Shown: piece by piece, positions 8,608 to 16,288 of the stretch
How the letters are laid out: each line of letters opens with the position of its first letter
Position numbering within the stretch: the stretch's first letter is position 1
Source: Acidobacteriota bacterium
GTDB taxonomy: Bacteria; Acidobacteriota; Vicinamibacteria; Marinacidobacterales; Marinacidobacteraceae
Length of the DNA stretch: 64,000 nucleotides
Reading direction: 5' to 3'
Assembly (NCBI GenBank): GCA_022820545.1
Contig: JAJEFG010000071.1
Span: 1 to 64,000 of the forward strand
Program-made: the position numbers and the translations under genes
The notes under the pieces: generated by a model
Database searches by the model: none
What the model was told of the DNA's origin: nothing
What the model saw: only the letters and a program-made list of their open reading frames with translations

Positions 8608-9213
8608 GTGCCGAGAGCGTTGGGGAGCCTTGTATCCGTGTCGGCGATGGCGACGCAAACCACCGTGGCCAGGGGCCTTCTGGCGCTGGCCCTGGCGGTC
8701 CTGGCCGGCGGGCTCGAAGCGTCCACGGTCCGGCGCCTGACGCTCGATGAGATGGCCCTCCGGGCCGACCAGATCTTCACCGGGCGGGTGGTCGGCATCG
8801 CGAGCCGGTTGAATGCGCGGCGCACCGGCATCCACACCTTCGTCACCATCGAGGTGGACGAGTACCTCAAGGGGGGCCGCCGGAACCTGCTCACCCTGAG
8901 GTTCCTGGGAGGCGACGCCGAGGGCTACCGGCTGGTGGTTCCGGGTTCTCCCGTGTTCCACCTCGGTGAGGAGGTTCTCGTGTTCAGCGACGGTGGGGCC
9001 GGAAGGATCCCGACCGTGCTGGGCATGGCGGCGGGCAAGTTCACGGTGGGCCTCGATCCGGAAACCGGGAATCGCGTGCTCGAGCGGTCCCTGGCCGGTC
9101 TGATTCTCGAGGATTCCGGCGGAGTGCCGCCGGCCCCCGGAGCGGCCCTGTCGGGGGGACCGGTGCCGCTCGACGAAGTGCGCCGCATCGTGAGGGAAGC
9201 GCTCGTCCAGTGA
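8608..9213 (+). CDS. secreted protein of unknown function
   Basis: 201 residues with a signal peptide whose hydrophobic part is about residues 20-36. The mature part has the pattern ADQIFTGRVVGI followed by VTIEVDEYLKGG and LGEEVLVFSD, a small beta-rich fold seen in secreted hypothetical proteins encoded next to matrixin-like proteases. I do not recognise a specific family. Starts at GTG 8608 or ATG 8647 are both possible. Its stop overlaps the next start as GTGA, so it is translationally coupled to the metalloprotease gene and may be a partner or substrate of it. Confidence 0.75.
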   Translation: MPRALGSLVSVSAMATQTTVARGLLALALAVLAGGLEASTVRRLTLDEMALRADQIFTGRVVGIASRLNARRTGIHTFVTIEVDEYLKGGRRNLLTLRFLGGDAEGYRLVVPGSPVFHLGEEVLVFSDGGAGRIPTVLGMAAGKFTVGLDPETGNRVLERSLAGLILEDSGGVPPAPGAALSGGPVPLDEVRRIVREALVQ

Positions 9214-10220
9214 GAGGGCCGGGTTTCTCCGCCGCCGGGTCCCGGCGGGCGGTCCGCCTCCTGGAGGTCCTGCTCGCGCTGTCGGTGGGGATCCCCGCAG
9301 CCTCGGGATACCAGTTGATCCGCGGCCGCGGATTCGTCTGGGCCGACGGCCTCCGTCCCGTCGGGTACTGGGTGGCCAATGTGGCGGACGATTCCATGAC
9401 GGTGGACGAGGTGGTCGCCGAAACGAGAGCGGCTTTCGACACCTGGACCACCCCGGAGGAGGTCGGCCTCTCGTTTTCGTACCGCGGCAAGACCAACCAG
9501 CGTCCCTTCGAGTTCTTCGACCGGACCAACGCAGTGGGCTTCACTTCGCGCGAACAACTGGCCGAGTTCGGGCTCTCCGACGTCACGCTGGCGGTGACGA
9601 GCTGGCTCACCATCATCGAGACCGGGGTCATCGCCGAGGCGGACATCATCATCAATCCGGCCTACAACTGGACGGACACCCCCGAAGCGGGAGGCTGGGA
9701 CTACCGCTCGACGATGATTCACGAGGTCGGCCATTTCCTCGGGCTGGGTCATTCGGGTGTCGGCCGCCAGTCGGAGGGTTCGCTGCTCGCCGGCTCGAGC
9801 GTCATGTGGCCGTACGGGTTCGGAAGCGGTACCGCTCTCGGGCGGGAGCTCACCGCCGATGACATCACCGGGGCGTCGGTCCTCTACCCCGGCGCGACGA
9901 CTCCCACCGGGACCATCCACGGCGTCGTCCGCCGCGCTTCGGGGGATGGGGTGCGCTACGCCCACGTGGTCGCCTACGAGCCGGTGCTCGACCACACCGT
10001 GGGCGGCTGGGCGGACGGGGAGGGCAACTACGAGATCGCCGGACTGCCCGACGGCCGTTACGTGCTGCGCGTGAATCCGATCCCCGAAGGCCACTCCGCC
10101 AGCACCTACTTCTTCCCCTTCGGCCGGGCCGACACGGATTTCAGCGTCACCGTGCATCCCCGCCTCGCGACGGTCTCGGAGGGCGGCACGACCGAGGTCA
10201 GCCTCGAGGTCAGCCAGTGA
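9210..10220 (+). CDS. secreted matrixin-like zinc metalloprotease
   Basis: 336 residues: signal peptide (about 14-33), then a metzincin catalytic domain with the zinc motif HEVGHFLGLGHS (about residue 171) and the downstream Met-turn SSVMWPY. The C-terminal 100 residues form a carboxypeptidase-regulatory-like beta-sandwich (GTIHGVVRR, GNYEIAGLPDGRYVLRV). It probably acts outside the cytoplasmic membrane. GTG 9210 overlaps the previous TGA, and the stop overlaps the next GTG, so three genes form one coupled unit. Confidence 0.9.
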   Translation: MRGPGFSAAGSRRAVRLLEVLLALSVGIPAASGYQLIRGRGFVWADGLRPVGYWVANVADDSMTVDEVVAETRAAFDTWTTPEEVGLSFSYRGKTNQRPFEFFDRTNAVGFTSREQLAEFGLSDVTLAVTSWLTIIETGVIAEADIIINPAYNWTDTPEAGGWDYRSTMIHEVGHFLGLGHSGVGRQSEGSLLAGSSVMWPYGFGSGTALGRELTADDITGASVLYPGATTPTGTIHGVVRRASGDGVRYAHVVAYEPVLDHTVGGWADGEGNYEIAGLPDGRYVLRVNPIPEGHSASTYFFPFGRADTDFSVTVHPRLATVSEGGTTEVSLEVSQ

Positions 10221-11038
10221 CGCCGCGGCCGCCAGGCCTGGTCGTCCTGCTGGCCGCACTGCTGGTCGCCGGCCTGGCCGCCGCGGAGTCCCCGCGCGGG
10301 AATTCGGGCCCGCACCCGGGCGCTTCCGCCGCCCCCGGCCCCGATGACCACAAACTCGGCGAGATCCTGCAGAGTCTCCGCGAGGCGGCGGAGCAGGCAT
10401 CCAGCGCCGCGCAGACCGCCCCCCGCCGCCAGGGGCCGGTCTTCTCGCAGCCGGGGGACTGGACGCATGCCGAAGCGGCCGTCGTCATCGGCAGTCAACT
10501 GGTGAACCAGGACCTGGGGTTTTCCCGGAACATCTTTCAGACGGTGAGCGCCGAAGCCGAAGACGTCGGGTTCGGCCAGCACCTCGGCGCCCGCGGGGCG
10601 TTCTTCGTGAACCGCTACCTGGGAGCGGAAGCCGGGTTTACCCGGACCACGACCGATTTCGAGTTCTCGGTCACCGATGAGGAGGCCGGGTTCACGGTCT
10701 TCCCGGAGCCCCTGGAGCAGGTGAGCCAGGAGGCTTCCGTGTCCGCGGTGCTGCAGTGGCCGCGCGCCGCCGTCACTCCCTACGGAGTCGTCGGCTACGC
10801 GTGGAGAACGTCGGAGGTCGAGGGAGCCGAACCCTTCGAATCCGGCGCGGTCGTCGTCGGTATCGGGATCAAGGTGCCTTTCCCGGGTGCTCCGGTGTCG
10901 CTGGCGTTCGACTACCGCCGCATCGAGTTCCGGGATGAAGAAGCCGACGCGCTGCGGCTCGCGGAAGGTGGAGTGGGGAGTCCGACGGTGTCCGCCTTGA
11001 CCCTGGGTCTCGTCGTCCGCCTGAATGTAAACCGCTAG
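10217..11038 (+). CDS. predicted outer-membrane beta-barrel protein
   Basis: 273 residues with a signal peptide ending near AAAES. After a low-complexity linker (about 25-75), residues about 85-273 show alternating hydrophobic strands and end in LGLVVRLNVNR, typical of an OmpA-like eight-stranded porin fold (for example FFVNRYLGAEAGFTRTTTDF and TPYGVVGYAWR). Start GTG 10217 overlaps the protease stop. Its place in the operon suggests an envelope role together with the protease; the function is unknown. Confidence 0.7.
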   Translation: MTPRPPGLVVLLAALLVAGLAAAESPRGNSGPHPGASAAPGPDDHKLGEILQSLREAAEQASSAAQTAPRRQGPVFSQPGDWTHAEAAVVIGSQLVNQDLGFSRNIFQTVSAEAEDVGFGQHLGARGAFFVNRYLGAEAGFTRTTTDFEFSVTDEEAGFTVFPEPLEQVSQEASVSAVLQWPRAAVTPYGVVGYAWRTSEVEGAEPFESGAVVVGIGIKVPFPGAPVSLAFDYRRIEFRDEEADALRLAEGGVGSPTVSALTLGLVVRLNVNR

Positions 11039-11051
11039 CAGCCAGGGACGG

Positions 11052-12104
11052 TCAGGAGCCGGACGGCGGGGCGGAAGGCAGTCCGCGGGTCGCCGCCCGA
11101 AACAGGAACCGCAGGGCCCCGTCCCGGCGGGCCGCGACGCTCGTGACGGCGACCACGGCGGCCACGCTGAACCGCGACAGCCGGACGCTTTGGCCCCGCC
11201 GGAAGGAGGGGGTTTGGTGGACGCGGCGCAGCGCGAGCACCGCCAGTCCGACCGCCCACAGGAGATGCCGCCGGATCCCGGCCTCGCGCCTCGGAATCAG
11301 CAGGATGAACCGGAGGGCGTTCGAAAGGTGGCCGCGGGTGATCGCCACCAGTCGGGAGAGCCCCTCGTCGAATCCTGGAGCCGCCCGGCCCGCGGCGAGC
11401 GAGGCGAGGTCGAAACCGGCGGCGCGGAACACGTCCTCGGGGAGCCAGCAGGCGCCGTTTCCCCAGTCGTCCCAGACGTCCTTGAGAATGTTGGCCATCT
11501 GCAGCCCCTGTGCGTGGGAGACCGCGAGGGCCGTCAGCTCCTTCCGGTGGCCCTCGATCTCGCCGGAGTAGTCGCAGAACAGCTCGACGAGCATTTCGCC
11601 GACGACCCCGGCGACGAAGTAGCAATACCGGTCGAGCTGACCGAGGTCCTTCAGGCCGACCGAGCCCGGGTCCCGCTGAAACTCCGCCATGCCCCGCGAC
11701 ATCACCCGGATACAGCGCTCGATGGCGGCTCGCTGCGGGGCGCGAAGCTCCGCGGTCACCCGCAGGATGCGGTGCGCGCCCGCCGCGAGTTCCCGCTCCG
11801 CCTCCGGTGTGGCCGGCGTCAGCGCCGCCGCCAGATCGCGGCCGAAGGATGCGGCGTCCTGGCGTCCGGCGACGACTTCGAACAGACGTTCCCAGAGCGC
11901 CGCCTTCCGTGCCGGCGAGAACCCGGGCTCGTCTTCGATCGTGTCGGTGATGCGGCAGAGCAGATAGGCGTTCGCAACCGCCGGCCGGAGACGATCGGGG
12001 AGGGCCGGGATCGTGAGGGCATAGGTGCGCGAGACGGCCTGGAGAATCCTCGCCTGGTAGGCGAGGTCGCCTTCCCTCCCGCCGCCGGGCGACGCGGTCA
12101 TCAT
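11052..12104 (-). CDS. squalene/phytoene synthase family protein (second of a tandem pair)
   Basis: 350 residues of the head-to-head isoprenoid synthase fold. Both Asp-rich motifs are intact: CRITDTIEDEP and ILKDVWDDWGNGACWLPEDV. YCYFVAGVVG resembles eukaryotic-type squalene synthase and CrtB alike. Substrates would be farnesyl or geranylgeranyl diphosphate. The C-terminus carries two hydrophobic segments (around 280-300 and 320-335), possibly membrane-associating. ATG 12104 overlaps the upstream stop as ATGA and has GGGAG before it. The next gene is its paralogue; the product cannot be told from sequence. Confidence 0.85.
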   Translation of the reverse strand: MMTASPGGGREGDLAYQARILQAVSRTYALTIPALPDRLRPAVANAYLLCRITDTIEDEPGFSPARKAALWERLFEVVAGRQDAASFGRDLAAALTPATPEAERELAAGAHRILRVTAELRAPQRAAIERCIRVMSRGMAEFQRDPGSVGLKDLGQLDRYCYFVAGVVGEMLVELFCDYSGEIEGHRKELTALAVSHAQGLQMANILKDVWDDWGNGACWLPEDVFRAAGFDLASLAAGRAAPGFDEGLSRLVAITRGHLSNALRFILLIPRREAGIRRHLLWAVGLAVLALRRVHQTPSFRRGQSVRLSRFSVAAVVAVTSVAARRDGALRFLFRAATRGLPSAPPSGS

Positions 12105-13147
12105 GCTCCCGACGGCTGCGGGAGGCCGCGGGCGCACAGTCTGAAGAGGAGCCGGAGGGCCAGGTTCGAGCGGGCGAAGACGCTGGTCACCACCACGACC
12201 GCCCAGACGCTGCGCCGGGACACCTTGACCTCGCTACCGCTCGCGAATGCCGGCGTCCGCCGGATGCGGCGCAGGGTGAGCAGCGCCAGACCCAGGGGCC
12301 ACAGGCAGAACCGCCGGAGGCCGGTTTCGCGGGCCGGAATGATGAGCGTGTAACGGAGCGCCGCCTCGAGATGCTCGCGGGCTACGGCGACGAGTTCGAC
12401 CAGCCCCGCGGCGAACGCCGGATCGGTCCTTCCGGCGGGAAGCGAGTCGAGCTCCAGACCTGCGGCGCGGAAGACGTCGCGCGGCAGCCAGCAGGCGCCG
12501 CGGCGGTGGTCTTCCCAGATGTCCTTGAGCACGTTGATCATCTGGAGACCCTGGCCGAAGGGGACCGACAGTGCGAGCAGGTCCGCGCGCCGCTTGCGCA
12601 TCTCGGCGGAGTACTCGCAGAAGAACGCCGTGAGCGTCTCTCCCACCACTCCGGCGACGTGGTAGCAGTAGCGGTTCAACGCTTCGAGGTTCCGGAGGCC
12701 GCGGAGGGTGGCGCCGCGCTGAAACTCCACCATGCCGCGCGTCATGATCCGCACGCAGCGCTGGATCGCCCCGCGTTGCGCGTCGCTGAAGCGGGCGGTG
12801 ACGCGCAGCACCCGCGCCGTATTGGCGATCAGGTCGCGTTCGGCTGCGGAAGCGGCGGCGGACAGCCTCGCTCCCAGATCGCGGGAGAAGGCACTCGGGT
12901 CGCCCGCGCCCGAGACGAGTTCGACGAAGCGGCCCGAGAAGTTCTCCTTCTCGTCCGGCGAGAGGGCCGGCTCGTCCTCGATCGTGTCGGCGATCCGGCA
13001 GAGGAGGTAGAGGTTCCCGGTGGCGTCGTACAGGTTCCCGGGCAGGGGGCGGAGGGTGAGCGCGAACGTCCGCGCCACCCCTTCCAGGATGCGCCGCTGG
13101 TAGGCGAGATCTCCGTCCGCCGGCCCGTGTGGAGGGTCTGTTGTCAT
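12101..13147 (-). CDS. squalene/phytoene synthase family protein (first of a tandem pair)
   Basis: 348 residues, clearly homologous along its length to the following gene, so the pair arose by tandem duplication. Motifs CRIADTIEDEP and VLKDIWEDHRRGACWLPRDV keep all metal-binding Asp residues, so activity is expected. Hydrophobic C-terminal stretches resemble those of its paralogue. Two-gene synthase systems exist (HpnC/HpnD), but the motifs here do not match those subfamilies. ATG 13147 is chosen because homology starts just after it; the frame is open to 13249. Confidence 0.85.
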   Translation of the reverse strand: MTTDPPHGPADGDLAYQRRILEGVARTFALTLRPLPGNLYDATGNLYLLCRIADTIEDEPALSPDEKENFSGRFVELVSGAGDPSAFSRDLGARLSAAASAAERDLIANTARVLRVTARFSDAQRGAIQRCVRIMTRGMVEFQRGATLRGLRNLEALNRYCYHVAGVVGETLTAFFCEYSAEMRKRRADLLALSVPFGQGLQMINVLKDIWEDHRRGACWLPRDVFRAAGLELDSLPAGRTDPAFAAGLVELVAVAREHLEAALRYTLIIPARETGLRRFCLWPLGLALLTLRRIRRTPAFASGSEVKVSRRSVWAVVVVTSVFARSNLALRLLFRLCARGLPQPSGA

Positions 13148-13254
13148 GGGGAAGGGGTCTCGGCGTCTCGCGGCCGCGCCCGGCGCCACCCGGCCGGGGC
13201 ATGTCCGAAGGAGGCGGCCGCGCCCGGGATGCCCCGCGGGTTCCGGCACCGGCC

Positions 13255-13260
13255 TACAAT
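13255..13260 (+). promoter_or_regulatory. TACAAT -10 box of tRNA-Thr
   Basis: TACAAT ends 11 nt before the first base of tRNA-Thr. No convincing -35 hexamer is seen at the expected distance. Confidence 0.5.
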
Positions 13261-13271
13261 TGCGAAGGCTA

Positions 13272-13343
13272 GCCGGTGTAGCTCAGGGGTAGAGCAGCTG
13301 ATTCGTAATCAGCAGGTCGGTGGTTCAAATCCACTCGCCGGCT
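13272..13343 (+). tRNA. tRNA-Thr (anticodon CGT)
   Basis: Full cloverleaf: acceptor GCCGGTG pairs with CGCCGGC, anticodon stem GCTGA/TCAGC encloses loop TTCGTAA with anticodon CGT (reads ACG), and the T-arm has TTCAAAT. The 3' CCA is not encoded. The last base is shared with the stop codon of the convergent membrane-protein gene. Confidence 0.95.
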
Positions 13344-13756
13344 CAGCCGTCCCCGGCCGCGGACTTCCATCGCGTCCAGATCGCCTGGACCGCGAAGGCC
13401 AGCCCCAGCGCGGCGAGAATGGGCGCCCCGCCCAGGAGCAGGATGCCGGGCGGGCCCAGCAGTCCTCCGAGAACGGTCCCGAGGGCGGACACCGGCACTG
13501 CCGCCGACCAGAGGACGATGGGAATCCGCGGGCTCATCCGGAAACGCCGCAAGGTCCAGATCAGCGGCAGGGCGAAGACGCACCCGGCGGCATACGCGAA
13601 CAGGAGACCCCCGCCCAGCGCGGCTGCGTCCCCGACGGGAGTGGGCCCCACGTTTTCCATCACCAGGAGGCGTCCCAGGGCAACCACCGCGAACACGACG
13701 GTGTAGGCGGCCCCGTATGCCAGACAGGCGCGATAGCTACGTGGTGGAGCGGTCAT
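13343..13756 (-). CDS. small membrane protein, function unknown
   Basis: About 137 residues with four predicted transmembrane helices (ACLAYGAAYTVVFAVVALG, then a pair around LLFAYAAGCVFALPLIW, then two near the C-terminus). No recognisable domain. Start ATG 13756 is preferred to an upstream GTG at 13780. It lies between tRNA-Thr and the K+ channel gene in the channel's direction, so it may be cotranscribed after it (60-nt gap). Confidence 0.65.
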   Translation of the reverse strand: MTAPPRSYRACLAYGAAYTVVFAVVALGRLLVMENVGPTPVGDAAALGGGLLFAYAAGCVFALPLIWTLRRFRMSPRIPIVLWSAAVPVSALGTVLGGLLGPPGILLLGGAPILAALGLAFAVQAIWTRWKSAAGDG

Positions 13757-13816
13757 CCCGGATCCGTCGCCGGCCCCCACGGGACCCGGCGGGTGTCCCC
13801 TTCGGCGATCGGCCCC

Positions 13817-14848
13817 TCAGTGCGCATCCACGTGGAATTCCTCGAGCGAGGCTCCCAGCTTCGTCAGGTCCTCCGAATCTCCGATGAGCATCAGCTTGTC
13901 GCCCCGCTCGATCCGCTGATCGCCCCGGGGCGCGATCATCAGTTCGTGTCCTTCCCGCCGGATCGCCAGGACGAGGATGTTCGCTTCCCGGCCCAGGGCG
14001 GAATCGGCGATCGTCCTTCCCGCGAGTCCCGACCGGGAGGTGACGGCGAGTTCGCCGGATCCGAAACCCGGATGGGCCATATCGGAGATGCCGTGCAGCA
14101 GGTGGTGGGTTTCCGAACCGCAGAGGTTGCGGAGCACGGCGCGGCTGGCGGTGAGGTGCGGCGAGATGACGTCCCGGGTGGCGGCGCCCGCCCGCTCCAG
14201 GTTCGCACGGGAACGGTCTTCCTCGGACCGTGCGATGACGCGGATCCCGGGACGGAGGGCGGCGGCGGTCATGGTGATCGACAGGTTGTCGCTGTCGTTC
14301 GGGAGAAGAGCGACGATGGTCAGGGCGCGCCGTACGCCGGCCCGTTCCAGCGTCTCTTCGGAGGAGGCATCCCCGCGGATCACGGTGACACCCTGCCGGA
14401 TCGCGGCTTCGACGACGTCCGGGGACTCCTCGATCACGCACACCTCGTTCCCGTGCCGCTGGAGACCGGTCGTCACCCGCCGGCCCATCCTCCCGAAGCC
14501 GCAGACGATGATGTGATCCTTCATGCGTCGAACTCTCCTCTCCTGCCGCGCCAGCGGCGCCTCGGTGACCCACTGGGCCAGCGCCCCGAACGAGTACCCC
14601 AGCGTGGCCACTCCGCCCCCGATGAGCAGTACGGCGAAGAGCCGGCCGGCCGGCGAGAGCGGCTGCACCTCGCCGTAACCCACCGTCGAGACGGTAATGA
14701 TGGTCATGTAGAAGGCGTCCGCCATATCCCACGACTCGATCCACATGAACCCGAGCGTGCCGGTGACGACGACCCCGGCGGCCGCCGTGGCGGCGGCGCC
14801 GAAGCCGAAGTGCCACTGGGCGCGCTGCCAGGGCCGGAAAACGCTCAC
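13817..14848 (-). CDS. potassium channel with RCK/TrkA domains
   Basis: 343 residues. Two transmembrane helices flank a pore loop with the selectivity filter TVGYG at 55-59, as in two-TM (MthK/GsuK-like) K+ channels. The cytoplasmic part begins with an RCK-N Rossmann domain (CGFGRMGR, 116-123) and ends with an RCK-C domain (about 255-340). It should form a tetrameric ligand-gated K+ channel in the inner membrane. ATG 14848 gives a full-length pore domain. Confidence 0.92.
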   Translation of the reverse strand: MSVFRPWQRAQWHFGFGAAATAAAGVVVTGTLGFMWIESWDMADAFYMTIITVSTVGYGEVQPLSPAGRLFAVLLIGGGVATLGYSFGALAQWVTEAPLARQERRVRRMKDHIIVCGFGRMGRRVTTGLQRHGNEVCVIEESPDVVEAAIRQGVTVIRGDASSEETLERAGVRRALTIVALLPNDSDNLSITMTAAALRPGIRVIARSEEDRSRANLERAGAATRDVISPHLTASRAVLRNLCGSETHHLLHGISDMAHPGFGSGELAVTSRSGLAGRTIADSALGREANILVLAIRREGHELMIAPRGDQRIERGDKLMLIGDSEDLTKLGASLEEFHVDAH

Positions 14849-15017
14849 GGAATGCTCCCGCCGGGACGGTTTGCGGAGGTCGACCCGGCGCGCCCGTGCG
14901 TCCCACCTGGACGTACTTGTCCGGGGAACGGAAGGTTCATGGAACCGGTTGGGGCCGGATGGGGCGTCTTCGCACCAGGACGGGGCCGGCTGTTTCGCGG
15001 CCCGAACCCCAATCCGG

Positions 15018-15092
<75 letters not shown>

Positions 15093-15269
15093 TCCGGATT
15101 TGGGGGAGCGGACTTTACATTCCGGCCGCCGAGTCTGTCAAAACCTCGCCGCCCGGCGCCCTCGACGGCCGGGTCGCGAGTTACTATGAAAGGGAGATCC
15201 GGCGGGACCTCGGCAGTGCTGTCGGCGCTCCTTTTGGTCCGCCGACCCGCCTGTTTCCCGAGTGCGTCT

Positions 15270-16277
15270 GTGACCGTTGCCAACCCGGACTCCCTGCTTG
15301 CTCCAGAGGAGGTTGCGCACGCGATCGCGGCGCTCGAAGGGCTGACCGGGGAGCGCGACGTGGATGCGTGGCGCACGGAGCATCTCGGGCGGAAGTCGCG
15401 CCTCATGCTGTCGCTGCGGGCGCTCGGGGGAATCGACCGTTCCCGCCGAGCCGCGGTGGGGCGGCTGCTGAACGAGGCGAAGACGCGGCTCGGCGAAGCC
15501 CTCGCGGCCAAGCAGGCCGCCCTCAAGGCGCGCCGGACCCTGGATCTGGCGGCGCTCGACGTGAGTCTGCCCGGACGCCCGCTTCCCGCCGGCGGTCTGC
15601 ATCCCATCACCCGGACCGAGCGGGCCGTGGTTGCCGCCTTCGCCTCGATGGGGTTCCACGTCATCGAGGGGCCCGAGGTGGAACTCGAGTACTACAACTT
15701 CGAGGCGCTCCGGATTCCCGCCGATCACCCGGCGCGGGACGCCATGGACACGTTCTATCTGGACGGTCCCGACGGCGCCGCGCCGCTCCTGCTGCGCACC
15801 CACACCTCACCGAACCAGATCCGCTACATGGAGCGGCACGAACCGCCCATCCGGCTCATCGCTCCGGGGCGCACGTACCGGAACGAGGCGACCGACGCCA
15901 CCCACGAATGGATGATCACGCAGACGGAAGTCCTGGCCGTGGACCGCGGACTCACGCTAGCGCACCTCAAGGGGACCCTCTACGAGTTCGCCCGGCATCT
16001 CTTCGGGGAGGACCGGGAAATCCGTTTCCGTTGCGACTACTTCCCGTTCGTCGAGCCCGGAGTCGAGGTCTCGATCAGCAGTCCCGACGGCTGGATCGAG
16101 ATCCTCGGGGCGGGGATGGTGCATCCCGAGATCCTGGCCAACATGGGGTACGACCCGGAGATCCATACCGGATTCGCCGCGGGACTCGGAGTCGAGCGGA
16201 TCGCGATGCTCCGGCACGGGATCCGGGACATCCGCCGTTTCTACGAAAACGATCTGCGTTTCCTGCGCCAGTTCTAG
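15270..16277 (+). CDS. pheS: phenylalanine--tRNA ligase alpha subunit
   Basis: 335 residues from GTG 15270, normal for PheS. The N-terminal helical arm is followed by the class II catalytic core: motif 2 region (RTYRNEATDATH), substrate-binding EVLAVDRGL, and motif 3 GFAAGLGVERIAMLRHGI. It forms an alpha2beta2 enzyme with PheT and charges tRNA-Phe. The frame is open upstream to the tRNA region, with an ATG at 15186; GTG 15270 is chosen because it gives the usual length. pheT follows 11 nt later. Confidence 0.92.
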   Translation: MTVANPDSLLAPEEVAHAIAALEGLTGERDVDAWRTEHLGRKSRLMLSLRALGGIDRSRRAAVGRLLNEAKTRLGEALAAKQAALKARRTLDLAALDVSLPGRPLPAGGLHPITRTERAVVAAFASMGFHVIEGPEVELEYYNFEALRIPADHPARDAMDTFYLDGPDGAAPLLLRTHTSPNQIRYMERHEPPIRLIAPGRTYRNEATDATHEWMITQTEVLAVDRGLTLAHLKGTLYEFARHLFGEDREIRFRCDYFPFVEPGVEVSISSPDGWIEILGAGMVHPEILANMGYDPEIHTGFAAGLGVERIAMLRHGIRDIRRFYENDLRFLRQF

Positions 16278-16288
16278 GGCAAGCTGAA

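Noticed and set aside
11052-13147. HpnC/HpnD hydroxysqualene pathway pair
   Set aside because: The Asp-rich motif contexts (CRI[AT]DTIEDEP) do not match those subfamilies as I know them; left as generic squalene/phytoene synthases.
15186-15269. Extended PheS start at ATG 15186
   Set aside because: The extra residues are not PheS-like and the GTG at 15270 gives the usual length.
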